A stretch of 64,000 nt of DNA from Lacihabitans soyangensis (GTDB taxonomy: Bacteria > Bacteroidota > Bacteroidia > Cytophagales > Spirosomataceae), in NCBI RefSeq assembly GCF_024343775.1, contig NZ_RJUF01000192.1:1-64000 (forward strand), read 5' to 3'. Made by a program: the position numbers and the translations under genes. Of the stretch, positions 26,522-35,488 are shown piece after piece. Positions within the stretch are counted from its first letter, which is position 1. Each line of letters opens with the position of its first letter. Under the pieces are notes generated by a model. The model was not told the origin of the DNA and did no database searches. It saw only the letters and a list, made by a program, of their open reading frames with translations.

Positions 26522-29500
26522 ATGGCCTTTAGCTTAAAATTTATTCTCCTTTTTTTTGTTTTTACTTTTTCAAATTTTGACTCATTTCATTGGTTCAAAC
26601 CTAGCGTCATAGAACTAAAAAACGACAATCACATTTCTATGGTTGGTGGAAATTTGGGCTCTAGAATGATGAATTATGGGCATTTCGAGACAGAAATATA
26701 TGTTCGAAATCCAGACAAAAATCTCACCATCAGAAATATGTGTGATGGCGGCGACACGCCAGGTTTTAGACCACATGCCAGTAGAAATTTACCTTGGGCC
26801 TTCCCAGGTGCAGAGAAATTCCAGACCGAATACGCTAAGAATTCGGAAAGCGAAGGTCATTTTGAAACTCCTGATCAATGGCTTACCCGTCTGAAAACAG
26901 ACGTAATAATTGGATTTTTTGGTTACAGTGAGTCTTTTCAAGGACCAGCTGGCTTACAAAACTTTAAAAACGAGTTGGACGCATTTATAAAACATACCAA
27001 GAGCCAAAAATATAATGGAAGTGAGGCTCCAAAACTAGCCATTGTTTCTCCAATTGCCTTCGAGGATTTGTCTGCCCAGTTCGATTTGCCAAATGGAGTA
27101 AAGGAAAACGCAAATCTATGGTTGTACACGCAAGGGATGAAAGAAATTTGTGCAAAAAATGATATTCTATTTGTAGACGCCTTTACTCCTTCAAAAAAAT
27201 GGTATGACACTACAAAGGAGGCACTAACCATAGATGGCTCGCAATTAAATGAGGAAGGATATAAAAAATTCTCACTCCTAATTACGGATTCTATTTTTGG
27301 CAACTTTGAACCAATGAAGGATCAAAATAGAAGACTAATCCATGCCGCCGTGATGGAAAAAAACTGGATGTGGCACAACGACTACAAAATACCGAACGGA
27401 GTGCACGCTTATGGAAGAAGATACAATCCCTTTGGACCAGACAACTATCCTGACGAAATAGCCAAAATCAGAGAGATGACGGATATCAGAGACAGAGCGA
27501 TTTGGCTTGCAGCCTCCAAAGGAGAAAAACTTGATGTGGCAGCAGAAGACAAGAAAACAAGGACTTTGCCTCCAGTAAAAACCAATTTTAACCCAGAAAA
27601 AAACGGGAGTCTTGAATATTTATACGGTCAAGATGCATTGGATAAACTCAAAGTGCCAGCTGGATATAAAATTGAGCTATTTGCCTCGGAGAAAGAATTT
27701 ACTGATTTGGCCAACCCTGTTCAGATGTCTTTTGATGGAAAAGGACGTCTATGGGTGGCTACTATGCCCAGCTATCCGCATTATAAACCTGGTGATACTA
27801 AGCCAAATGATAAAATTCTGATTTTGGAAGACACCAACAACGACGGTAAAGCCGACAAGCAAACGATTTTTGTGGAAGGGCTTCACTTACCTTTAGGTTT
27901 TGAAATCGCTCCAGAGGGTGTTTATGTTTCTCAAGGGACTAACTTAAAACTTTTTACGGACACCAATGGCGACGATAAAGCTGACAAAATGGATATTATT
28001 CTGAGCGGCTTTGACGATCACGACACGCACCATAACAGCAGTGCATTTTGTGCGGATCCTTCTGGGGCTATTTATTCGGGTGAAGGAGTGTTTCTACATA
28101 CCAATGTTGAAACTTCTTATGGAACAGTGAGAGCCACAAATGGTGGATTTTACAGATATAGCCCACAATTAAAAAAATTGGAAAGAACTGCACAGCTCGC
28201 CATTCCTAATCCATGGGGAATAGCTTTTGATCATTGGGGCCAGCCATTTTTTGCTGAAACTTCGAGCCCAGACGTGCGGTGGATGATGCCCGGAACGGTT
28301 TTGCCCCGTTATGGCGAAGCTACTCATAAAGGCTTTCAGTTGATAGAAAAAGACCACATGGTACGTCCAACTTCTGGTTTGGAATTTCTCTGGAGTAGAC
28401 ATTTTCCTGACGAAGTACAGGGCGACATGCTGATAAACAACACGATTGGATTTTTAGGAACAAAACAGCATAGTGTCGTAGATGACGGCACGGGTTATAA
28501 AACCAAGCACCGTCAAGATTTGATTGTGAGCGAAGACCGTAACTTCAGACCTGTAGATATGGAAATAGCTCCTGATGGCTCATTATATGTTATTGATTGG
28601 CACAATATTCTTATTGGACACATGCAGCACAATGCCCGCGATCCACTGCGTGACCATGTGCATGGAAGAGTTTACAGAGTTACCTATCCTTCAAGACCAT
28701 TAGTTACCCCGGCCAAAATAGACGGTGCAAGTATTGAAACGCTACTGGATAATCTCAAACTGCCAGAATACCGCACCAGATATCGCACTCGCAGAGAGCT
28801 GAGAGGAAGAAACCTCAAAGAAGTTTTACCAAAAGTGACAGCTTGGGTGGCTGGCTTAGACAAAAATGATCCGAAATATGAACATCATGTCTTAGAAGCA
28901 CTTTGGGTTACTTGGGGCTTGGGCAAAGTTGATCAGAAATTGTTAAAACAAATGCTGAAGGCCAAGGATTATCATGCACGGGCAGCAGCTGTCGAGGTTT
29001 TGAGATTCACCACTCACCAAGTGCCAGATCATGCTCAATTATTGACTCAAGCTGCTCAAGATGAAAATAGTAGGGTGAGATTGGATGCCATAGTGGCCGC
29101 TTCATGGATTGGAAAAACGAAGGGTTTACCTGTATTAGCAGCAGCCGAAAAAAAACCTTTAGATGAATGGATGATTCATGCACATAAAACGGCAGTGGCT
29201 CATTTAAGTGGAAAAGCCGTAGTTAAAGAAAAGGCAGCCGTAGTTGCCAGTGTTTTAAAAGGCAAAGACCTAGAAATGTTTAACTTAGGAAGAGAGATTT
29301 ACAACAAAGAAGGCTACTGTGGTACCTGTCACCAGGCAGATGGTAAAGGACTTCCGGCATCAGGTTTTCCACCTTTGTCGGGAACAAACTGGGTCCAAGG
29401 AAGCGAAGAAAGACTAATAAAAATAGTTCTGAATGGTTTGATGGGAGAGATTGAGGTGAATGGTAAAAAATTCCCTGGTCAAGTACCCATGACTCCTTAC

Positions 29501-29680
29501 AGTGGTTTATTGAATGATAAGGAAGTAGCGGCAGTAACTACTTATGTAAGAAATTCATTTGGAAATCAAGCTTCGCCAGTTCAACCCGAAAAAGTGAAGC
29601 AGGTAAGGGCTGCAACTGTAAAAAAGAAAGATTTTTATAGCCCAAGACAGCTTTTGGAAATGCATCCAATGGAAAAATGA
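26522..29680 (+). CDS. PVC-type haem-binding / sorbosone-dehydrogenase-like protein with SGNH N-terminus, HEAT-like region and cytochrome c C-terminus
   Basis: 1052 aa, probably exported. Residues about 35-260 resemble a GDSL/SGNH hydrolase (MVGGNLGSRMMNYG; DGSQLNEEGYKKF). The usual catalytic D-x-x-H there reads D238-G-S-Q241, so this module may be inactive. Residues about 370-740 form a six-bladed propeller of the L-sorbosone/glucose dehydrogenase type (AGYKIELFASEKEFTDLANP; DTNNDGKADKQTIFV; YVIDWHNILIGHMQHN). Residues about 750-920 are helical, HEAT-like (YHARAAAVEVLR; SRVRLDAIVAASWIG). A class-I cytochrome c domain ends the chain: C933-G-T-C-H937, with a likely axial Met in PGQVPMTPYSG. 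It probably passes electrons from a periplasmic sugar or alcohol oxidation to the respiratory chain; the substrate is unknown. Confidence 0.85.
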   Translation: MAFSLKFILLFFVFTFSNFDSFHWFKPSVIELKNDNHISMVGGNLGSRMMNYGHFETEIYVRNPDKNLTIRNMCDGGDTPGFRPHASRNLPWAFPGAEKFQTEYAKNSESEGHFETPDQWLTRLKTDVIIGFFGYSESFQGPAGLQNFKNELDAFIKHTKSQKYNGSEAPKLAIVSPIAFEDLSAQFDLPNGVKENANLWLYTQGMKEICAKNDILFVDAFTPSKKWYDTTKEALTIDGSQLNEEGYKKFSLLITDSIFGNFEPMKDQNRRLIHAAVMEKNWMWHNDYKIPNGVHAYGRRYNPFGPDNYPDEIAKIREMTDIRDRAIWLAASKGEKLDVAAEDKKTRTLPPVKTNFNPEKNGSLEYLYGQDALDKLKVPAGYKIELFASEKEFTDLANPVQMSFDGKGRLWVATMPSYPHYKPGDTKPNDKILILEDTNNDGKADKQTIFVEGLHLPLGFEIAPEGVYVSQGTNLKLFTDTNGDDKADKMDIILSGFDDHDTHHNSSAFCADPSGAIYSGEGVFLHTNVETSYGTVRATNGGFYRYSPQLKKLERTAQLAIPNPWGIAFDHWGQPFFAETSSPDVRWMMPGTVLPRYGEATHKGFQLIEKDHMVRPTSGLEFLWSRHFPDEVQGDMLINNTIGFLGTKQHSVVDDGTGYKTKHRQDLIVSEDRNFRPVDMEIAPDGSLYVIDWHNILIGHMQHNARDPLRDHVHGRVYRVTYPSRPLVTPAKIDGASIETLLDNLKLPEYRTRYRTRRELRGRNLKEVLPKVTAWVAGLDKNDPKYEHHVLEALWVTWGLGKVDQKLLKQMLKAKDYHARAAAVEVLRFTTHQVPDHAQLLTQAAQDENSRVRLDAIVAASWIGKTKGLPVLAAAEKKPLDEWMIHAHKTAVAHLSGKAVVKEKAAVVASVLKGKDLEMFNLGREIYNKEGYCGTCHQADGKGLPASGFPPLSGTNWVQGSEERLIKIVLNGLMGEIEVNGKKFPGQVPMTPYSGLLNDKEVAAVTTYVRNSFGNQASPVQPEKVKQVRAATVKKKDFYSPRQLLEMHPMEK

Positions 29681-29693
29681 CGTAGTTTTGTGC

Positions 29694-30164
29694 ATGAAAA
29701 AATTTAGCATACTTGTTTTAATGTCATTTTGTTTAGGAACATTGGCTTGCGGAACAAAAAAAGTAAAAGAAAATAAAATGCAAGAATCAGAAGAAGTACA
29801 GATAGAAAATTACATCAAGAAGAATGCTATAAAGGTGGACTTCAAGTCTAACAGTGGCTTAAGGTTTATTCTTAATCAGGAAGCAAAAGATGGAATGTCT
29901 TTAAAACAAGGGCAGTCGGTAAAAGTAAAATATTCAGGTAGTTTGCTTAATGATAAGCAGTTTGATGCCGGTTCTTTTAATTTTATATTGGGTGTTGGGC
30001 AGGTGATTACAGGCTTCGACGAAGGCATAGCCAAACTGAAAGTTGGAGAAAAAGGAACGCTGATTTTCCCATCGTCTATAGGTTATGGAGCGGCGGGAGC
30101 GGGTAGCGATATTCCACCAAATTCGCCTTTGATTTTTGAAATAGAAGTTTTAGCAGCTCGGTAA
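29694..30164 (+). CDS. FKBP-type peptidyl-prolyl isomerase lipoprotein (short)
   Basis: About 156 aa with a lipobox (LGTLACG, Cys19). A single complete FKBP domain covers about residues 60-156: GQSVKVKYSGSLLNDKQFDAG, FILGVGQVITGFDEGIAKLKVGEKGTLIFP, GYGAAGAGSDIPPNSPLIFEIEVL. I take the ATG at 29694; the longer reading uses an upstream TTG. It starts 13 bp after the cytochrome protein and may help fold exported proteins of this group. It is the best template for repairing the frameshifted FKBP at 17196-18061. Confidence 0.92.
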   Translation: MKKFSILVLMSFCLGTLACGTKKVKENKMQESEEVQIENYIKKNAIKVDFKSNSGLRFILNQEAKDGMSLKQGQSVKVKYSGSLLNDKQFDAGSFNFILGVGQVITGFDEGIAKLKVGEKGTLIFPSSIGYGAAGAGSDIPPNSPLIFEIEVLAAR

Positions 30165-30167
30165 AAC

Positions 30168-30238
30168 GATTTTCCTAAATTGTTATACATATCGATTTTT
30201 TTATATTCTTGAAAATCGTACAGCAATTTAGGAAAATT
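30168..30238. terminator. Nested bidirectional terminator-like hairpin
   Basis: Outer arms TTTTCCTAAATTG (30170-30182) and CAATTTAGGAAAA (30224-30236) are exact reverse complements. Inside lies a second hairpin, CGATTTT (30193-30199) with AAAATCG (30212-30218). It fills the gap between two convergent genes and likely terminates both. Confidence 0.6.
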
Positions 30239-30241
30239 GCT

Positions 30242-30823
30242 CTACAGTTGCTCTTTTTTGAGCCACTTTTCGGCATATTTTGGTGTGTAGTTTTCCATTT
30301 TTTGAAGTAGTTGATCAATGTCTTCATCTACTACCACGAGGTCTCTATTTTCCTTTTTCAAGAAACCCTCTTCTACCATTACATCCATTTGCTTGAGGAG
30401 GTGGTCATAAAATCCGTTTACGTTCAAAATACCCACTGGTTTTTGATGCAGGCCCAATTGTCCCCAGGTGAGAATCTCAAAAAGTTCGTCCATACTGCCA
30501 AATCCACCCGGCATAGTGATAATCCCGTCCGAAATTTCCTCCATTTTAGCTTTCCTTTGGTGCATGGTTTCCACCACGATTATTTCTGTGAGGTTCGGGT
30601 TCGCTACTTCCATCTTTACCAAAAAATCAGGTATGATGCCGATGGCTTTTCCCCCGTTTTCCATCACGGTTCTCGATATTACGCCCATAAGTCCTACATT
30701 TCCAGCTCCGTAGATGAGAGTTATGTTTCTTTTGTTGAGGGCCAAACCTAGTTCTTTGGCAGTTTCTACATAAATTTCTTTGTTGCCCGAGTTGGCACCA
30801 CAATACACCAAAATTGAATTCAT
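30242..30823 (-). CDS. LOG-family protein (cytokinin riboside 5'-monophosphate phosphoribohydrolase-like)
   Basis: About 193 aa from the ATG at 30823 (MNSILVYCGANSGNKE); the longer frame to 30856 adds 11 residues that are not typical. Features of the TIGR00730/LOG family are the SGN-type start, LIYGAGNVGLMGVISRTVMENGGKAIGIIP, and MPGGFGSMDELFEI, where the signature PGGxGTxxE has Ser for Thr. The family hydrolyses nucleoside 5'-monophosphates at the ribose-base bond. In bacteria the physiological role is often unclear. Confidence 0.9.
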   Translation of the reverse strand: MNSILVYCGANSGNKEIYVETAKELGLALNKRNITLIYGAGNVGLMGVISRTVMENGGKAIGIIPDFLVKMEVANPNLTEIIVVETMHQRKAKMEEISDGIITMPGGFGSMDELFEILTWGQLGLHQKPVGILNVNGFYDHLLKQMDVMVEEGFLKKENRDLVVVDEDIDQLLQKMENYTPKYAEKWLKKEQL

Positions 30824-31037
30824 CGTAAGCTCTAAAATATTCTGTTTATGTTCCAAAAGTACATTTATTTCTTCTTTCGCGTAAATAATAGGTACAAATT
30901 AATCATTTGGCTTTGTATTTGCTTTATTACAGTTTTAATCGATAATTAAGTCTATAAAATTGCTCTCCAAAGCAAAATGATGGTTTTTTTATTTACTTTT
31001 ATTGATACTTAGGATTTATTAAACATAATTAACAAAA

Positions 31038-31502
31038 ATGAAATTCTTAAAACTTCGGTCTGTTGCTTTGGTAGCAGTATTACTCATTGGATTGGGTGGT
31101 TGTAAAAAAGAGGATGTTGGACCAAACTCCAAAATTGTTGGTACCTGGAAAATAAGTAGTGCTGTTTTCAAAGATTCCTCAGGTTCTTTAGACTTTTGGG
31201 CTCTTTATAATGCTTTTTACGCTTGTACCAAGGAAATTACGATGTCATTTACCGAAGACGGGAAGTATTCGGTTTCAGAGCCGGCTAATTGTGTTGATGA
31301 AGACGGTCTATCATTGTTTTTGTTTACCAAAACGGGCACATTTACACTTACTGACGATATTTCTTTAGATATTATAGAGAGCGACGCCACTCCTTATAAG
31401 GGCAAGGTTGTGTTTGCAGACGGTAAATTTACCTGGACTTACGACGAGGTATTTCAGGGGGAAGCCACTACACTAACAGTCACATTTACAAAGGTAAAAT
31501 AA
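31038..31502 (+). CDS. Lipocalin-like domain lipoprotein
   Basis: 154 aa with a lipobox (LIGLGGC, Cys22). The mature part begins NSKIVGTWKISSAVFK and continues with ITMSFTEDGKYSVSE and GTFTLTDDISLDII...TLTVTFTKVK. This is the lipocalin-like beta-sandwich/barrel pattern common in Bacteroidetes lipoproteins. The ligand is unknown. It is monocistronic, with a strong hairpin after it. Confidence 0.7.
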   Translation: MKFLKLRSVALVAVLLIGLGGCKKEDVGPNSKIVGTWKISSAVFKDSSGSLDFWALYNAFYACTKEITMSFTEDGKYSVSEPANCVDEDGLSLFLFTKTGTFTLTDDISLDIIESDATPYKGKVVFADGKFTWTYDEVFQGEATTLTVTFTKVK

Positions 31503-31516
31503 ATGAGTAATGTAGA

Positions 31517-31557
31517 AAATGGTGATTCGTTTATACGACGAATCACCATTTTTTTAT
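31517..31557. terminator. Terminator between convergent genes
   Basis: AAATGGTGATTCGT (31517-31530) and ACGAATCACCATTT (31538-31551) are exact reverse complements around a 7-base loop, with a T run on the plus strand. It lies 15 bp after the lipocalin-like gene. The convergent gene's stop lies at the far edge of the hairpin. Confidence 0.9.
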
Positions 31558-32816
31558 TTTCTGCCGCTATAAGTTATCTTGAATATAGTACCCCCAAGGT
31601 CATCGCTAACGTACAGTGCCCCATCTGGACCTTGAGCCAAACCGCAAGGGCGATGTTGAATAGGACCAGTTGGCTTCACCAAGTCAGTTCCAGCAAAATT
31701 ATCTGCAAAAATCTCCCATTTACCTGTTGGTTTTCCATTGACAAATGGCACAAAAGCCACCAAATAACCTTTTTTCAATTCTGGTGATTGACCATGAAAG
31801 GCAATGAATGCCCCATTTCGATATTTGGCAGGAAACATTTTTCCTGTATAAAACAGCAAGTCATTTGGGCCTAAATGTGCAGGAAAAGCTACCAAGGGAT
31901 CAATGGCTTTTTCGCCTCCTGTCATTTTTCCGTCTCCGCCATATTCAGGAGCCACGATTTTCTTCTTCTGAAATTGATCATAATATATATACGGCCAGCC
32001 AGCGTCATCTCCTTCTTTCATCTCGTAAAGGGTTTCTGCCGGAAGTTCTTGGCTTTGTTTTGGGGTATAATATTGCGGATAAAAATCATGAAATTGTCCT
32101 CGGCCATGGATGGTTACAAAAAGGGAATTGGTTTTGTTGTTCCAAGCAGTACCAACGGCATTTTTTACACCTGTAGCAAAACGTTTTCCGTCTGCATAGG
32201 TTTGATTCAGTTTATCAGCATTAAACTTCCAAATACCACCAGCAGAATCTAGAATAGTGCATGGCATCATTCCTTTTCCTGTGCCTTTTTCTCTACATGG
32301 GTCATTGTAAGACCCTACCGTCACGTATATGTTGTTGGCATTGTCCAATACGAATGGTTTGGCATTGTCTCGGCCTTTATCTACCAAGCCTTCAACAATT
32401 TCCTCTGGGGCATCAATATTGATGATTTCTTCCTTTTCATTGAGTTTGTACCTCATAACTCCAGTATTGGATGAAGCGTACAAGTAACCGTTTTTTATGG
32501 TAATTCCGGTTCCAGGATAGTTTCCGAACATTTCGGTCTTTTCTATTTTGCCGTCTTTATTGTCATCTCTGAGTACTACTATTCCTTTTCCTTCCTTCAG
32601 TTTAGAAAGTTTTGCGTAGATTACGCCGTTCTTAGAGACCGTCAGATGGCGAGTAGAACCCAGTTCTGTTCCGAGAATGGTAGCCTTAAAGCCAGTAGGA
32701 ACCGTGATTTCACTTTTGGGAACATCAGGTGGAGTTTTCTTTCGGATTATTTCAGAAGGCTTAAAGGAGATAATAACAAACGATGCCAAAGTGGCCAAAA
32801 TCAAAGTTTTTTTCAT
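31554..32816 (-). CDS. PQQ-dependent sugar dehydrogenase-like (sorbosone dehydrogenase) exported protein
   Basis: About 420 aa from the ATG at 32816 (MKKTLILATLASFVIISF), with an uncleaved or atypical signal. It reads as a six-bladed propeller of the soluble glucose/sorbosone dehydrogenase family: VPTGFKATILG, ITIKNGYLYASSNTGVMRYKL, VTVGSYNDPC, FATGVKNAVGTAWNN, LFVTIHGRGQFHDFYP, EMKEGDDAGWPYIYYD, HRPCGLAQGPDGALYVSDDLGGTIFKI. It probably oxidises a sugar in the periplasm using PQQ; the cofactor is inferred from the family. It may work with the cytochrome-containing protein at 26522-29680. Confidence 0.82.
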   Translation of the reverse strand: MKKTLILATLASFVIISFKPSEIIRKKTPPDVPKSEITVPTGFKATILGTELGSTRHLTVSKNGVIYAKLSKLKEGKGIVVLRDDNKDGKIEKTEMFGNYPGTGITIKNGYLYASSNTGVMRYKLNEKEEIINIDAPEEIVEGLVDKGRDNAKPFVLDNANNIYVTVGSYNDPCREKGTGKGMMPCTILDSAGGIWKFNADKLNQTYADGKRFATGVKNAVGTAWNNKTNSLFVTIHGRGQFHDFYPQYYTPKQSQELPAETLYEMKEGDDAGWPYIYYDQFQKKKIVAPEYGGDGKMTGGEKAIDPLVAFPAHLGPNDLLFYTGKMFPAKYRNGAFIAFHGQSPELKKGYLVAFVPFVNGKPTGKWEIFADNFAGTDLVKPTGPIQHRPCGLAQGPDGALYVSDDLGGTIFKITYSGRK

Positions 32817-32903
32817 GTTTTTAAGGAAGAATAAATGTTTTATAAATGTAAATGGATTTTTTGTAAAACCCACACATAATTCTTCCAAAACGGACTTTAG
32901 TCT

Positions 32904-33857
32904 TTAAAAAAACGAAACTCCCTCCAAGTTTTCTTTTACAGAATTGGGTATTTCGATGTTTAAAAATTTACAAACTGATGGAAAAATATCAACCACAGCC
33001 AAGCCATTTTTGAATCTTGGATTTTTGGGCTTTTTATTTGTGGCAATCCAAGTTTCACGCTCTCTGTCTGATTGTCCACCGTGATTTTTGCCAGTTTGTG
33101 CGTCACGACCATGGTCGGTAGTTACTATCAATAGCCAGTCTTCTTTGAACTTCTTCTCTCTAAGACTTACTGCCTCATATACTTGACCAATCAATTGGTC
33201 TGCGTGTTCAACAGATTCGTAGAAAGTTTTACTGTCACCATGTCTATGGCCCATGTCATCGGTAAATTCCAAATATAACCAAGATACATCTGGGCCCTTT
33301 GATTTTATGGTTTCTGCAGCTTTTTCGGTTACAAGTTTGTCAATATTTTTGATGTAAATCTTATTTTTATCGTGTGGGAATGCCACTGTATCCAATTCAT
33401 AACCATCATATTTATAGTCTATAGTCAAGTTGTTAGTAGCTGTAAGCCCTTCGCCCAAAAGCTTGGTGCGGTTGTCGAGCCAAGTAGAGAAAACCCCTAG
33501 CTTAAAGTTTGGATTTGCTTCTTTTGCGACTTTGAAAAAAGTGGGATAGTTATAATTCGGGGCCTCTATACCATTTCCCCAAACATTGTGTTTGTTGGCC
33601 CAAGTGCCGGTTAGCATGGAATTATAGCCAACGGCCGATATGGTCGGCGATTCAGTTTTTCCACCTTTTTCGCCACCAACATATGCTTTACCAAAACCAC
33701 CTTTGGAGGTAAGTTTATCTAAATGAGGAGTATTTACTTTGGTAATAACATCGTAAGGAATGCCATCAACTAATATTACCAATACCTTTTTTTGTTGGGC
33801 GAAGGAAAGTGTTAAAAAGAAAAGATTGAATATAAATAAAAAGATTCCTGTTTTCAT
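32904..33857 (-). CDS. Secreted alkaline-phosphatase-superfamily phosphodiesterase
   Basis: 317 aa with a signal peptide (cut after LSFAQ). The core VLVILVDGIPYDVI opens the alkaline phosphatase/nucleotide pyrophosphatase fold with its first metal-binding aspartate. SPTISAVGYNSMLTGTW carries a Ser/Thr in the nucleophile region. FTDDMGHRHGD and VTTDHGRDAQTGKNHGGQ carry the later metal ligands (D-x-x-x-H, D-H and H). It probably hydrolyses phosphodiester or pyrophosphate bonds in the periplasm. It lies upstream of the sugar dehydrogenase gene in the same direction. Confidence 0.85.
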   Translation of the reverse strand: MKTGIFLFIFNLFFLTLSFAQQKKVLVILVDGIPYDVITKVNTPHLDKLTSKGGFGKAYVGGEKGGKTESPTISAVGYNSMLTGTWANKHNVWGNGIEAPNYNYPTFFKVAKEANPNFKLGVFSTWLDNRTKLLGEGLTATNNLTIDYKYDGYELDTVAFPHDKNKIYIKNIDKLVTEKAAETIKSKGPDVSWLYLEFTDDMGHRHGDSKTFYESVEHADQLIGQVYEAVSLREKKFKEDWLLIVTTDHGRDAQTGKNHGGQSDRERETWIATNKKPKNPRFKNGLAVVDIFPSVCKFLNIEIPNSVKENLEGVSFF

Positions 33858-33970
33858 TTTGGAATTAAAAGTTTTGTCAAATTAAAATTAAAAAAAAGAC
33901 AAAAACCTAAAACCAAAAACATTTAATATAAAAATAACAGGTCGGGAAATTGATTTCGGACTTGATTGAA

Positions 33971-33997
33971 TAAAAAAAGGAGGTCAAAGACCTCCTT
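33971..33997 (-). terminator. Stranded original terminator of the tRNA-Met gene
   Basis: AAGGAGGTC (33977-33985) pairs with GACCTCCTT (33989-33997), with a T run on the minus strand. It abuts attL. No leftward gene precedes it now. Before the element inserted it would have followed the tRNA directly, so it is the displaced tRNA terminator. Confidence 0.75.
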
Positions 33998-34012
33998 GAG
34001 TAGCGGGAACAG
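33998..34012. repeat. attL, 15-bp direct repeat
   Basis: GAGTAGCGGGAACAG is identical to 39682-39696. The flanking bases differ on both sides, so the repeat is exactly 15 bp. Confidence 0.85.
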
Positions 34013-34151
34013 TGCTAACACCTACTTAATTTGATACTTTCTCAAACCTTTGTAAAATGTCATAAAAACACTATTCTTAATGCTTTTGAAGGCTATTTTG
34101 TCTTTTAGATTGTTTAACTACATTAATCTAAATATTGTATTTATTAACAAA

Positions 34152-34176
34152 AATGCGTAACCATTTGCGTAACCAA
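34152..34176 (+). repeat. Left arm-type repeat with two TGCGTAACC copies
   Basis: A 25-bp sequence with TGCGTAACC at 34154-34162 and 34166-34174. It recurs with one mismatch at 39603-39627 in the same orientation. It lies 140 bp inside attL and just upstream of the integrase gene, so it may also overlap the integrase promoter. It is a likely binding site for the integrase arm-binding domain. Confidence 0.65.
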
Positions 34177-34222
34177 TTAATCTAATCATTATCTTTGAAT
34201 AGCAATTAAAAAAGATACTATT

Positions 34223-35485
34223 ATGGCAAATGCCTTTTTTAGATTACGAAAAGCCAAAGATAACAAAGAACAATTGATTTATGTAGGTTATAGATTTGGA
34301 CAAGACCAGTTAATTCATTCAACAGGCATCAAAGTTTTGCCTAAACATTGGGATTTTAAAAAGTCACGTGTCAAAAACATAGTGGAGTTTTTCCCTAAAG
34401 ACGAAGTGAATGCTTTTCTTACTGACTTAGCAAATTTTATAAATACTACCGCAACGATTTATAAAACTCAAAAACAGGAGTTAAGCAAAGAAGTACTTAA
34501 AAACGAAATAGACCTTTTTATAAATCCTGAAAAGGCATTGAAAGATAAGCCTAAAAACTTATTTGCTTTTATCGAAAAGTTTATTCTTGATTCAAAAGAA
34601 GGGAGGAGGCAAATTGACGGCAAAGAGGTCAATGAGCGTACAATTAAAAGATATAGCACCACCTTTTCAATAATTAAAGACTTTCAGTGCCAATATGAAA
34701 GGGTTATTGATTTCAACAACATAGATATTGATTTCTATAAGGATTTCAACAACTACATGACCAAAGTAAAAAACTATGCACCAGCGACAATGGGCAAGCA
34801 TATCTCCACACTAAAGACTTTTCTAAAGGAAGCAACAGAGGAAGGTATAAATACGAATTTGAAGTTTCAAAGTAAGGCTTTTAAAGTGGTTGAAACAGAA
34901 TCAGATACGATTGCACTTTCTGAAAATGAACTACTTGAAATGTACCAGTTAGATTTGTCTCAAAACGCTAGATTGGAAAAAGTAAGGGATTTATTTATCA
35001 TAGGTGCAAATACAGGACTTAGATTCTCAGATTTTACAGATATTCAAGCAGAAAACATTAAAAAGGACGCTAACGGTTATTCCTTGGATATTATCCAATT
35101 CAAGACCAAAAATAGGGTTATAGTGCCATTAAATGATATAGCGTTAGAGATACTTCAAAAATACAATTTCAAGCTTCCTCCTGCCATAAGTAACCAAAAA
35201 TTCAATGGTTACATTAAAGAGGTTGCAATTTTAGTTGAAAGCTTACACGACAAATACACCAAAGTTGTAACTAAGGGAGGAAAAACAGAGGAGATTGTAC
35301 TTTGCAAGTGGGAAATGGTGTCAAGCCATACAGGCAGAAGAAGCTATTGTACTAATGCTTATGAACGTGGAACACCTGCAATTTCATTAATACAGATTTC
35401 AGGACATAAGACCGAAAAAAGCTTTTTGAAGTACATTAAGACATCAAAAGCAAAACACGCTGAAATAGTTAGAAAACATCAATAA
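34223..35485 (+). CDS. Tyrosine recombinase / integrase
   Basis: 420 aa, typical of Bacteroidetes integrases with an arm-binding domain, a SAM-like core-binding domain and a catalytic domain. Residues about 1-90 are the arm-binding region (MANAFFRLRKAKDNKEQLIYVGYRF). Residues about 110-215 are the core-binding domain (LFAFIEKFILDSKE...PATMGKHISTLKTFLKEA). The catalytic set is complete: Arg in GANTGLRFSDFTDI, Lys in the FKTKNRVIVPL hairpin, SSHTGRRSYCTNAY (H-x-x-R), SGHKTEKS, and the nucleophilic Tyr in FLKYIKTS. It should integrate and excise the element between the two 15-bp repeats. The next gene starts 3 bp after its stop. Confidence 0.95.
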   Translation: MANAFFRLRKAKDNKEQLIYVGYRFGQDQLIHSTGIKVLPKHWDFKKSRVKNIVEFFPKDEVNAFLTDLANFINTTATIYKTQKQELSKEVLKNEIDLFINPEKALKDKPKNLFAFIEKFILDSKEGRRQIDGKEVNERTIKRYSTTFSIIKDFQCQYERVIDFNNIDIDFYKDFNNYMTKVKNYAPATMGKHISTLKTFLKEATEEGINTNLKFQSKAFKVVETESDTIALSENELLEMYQLDLSQNARLEKVRDLFIIGANTGLRFSDFTDIQAENIKKDANGYSLDIIQFKTKNRVIVPLNDIALEILQKYNFKLPPAISNQKFNGYIKEVAILVESLHDKYTKVVTKGGKTEEIVLCKWEMVSSHTGRRSYCTNAYERGTPAISLIQISGHKTEKSFLKYIKTSKAKHAEIVRKHQ

Positions 35486-35488
35486 AAT

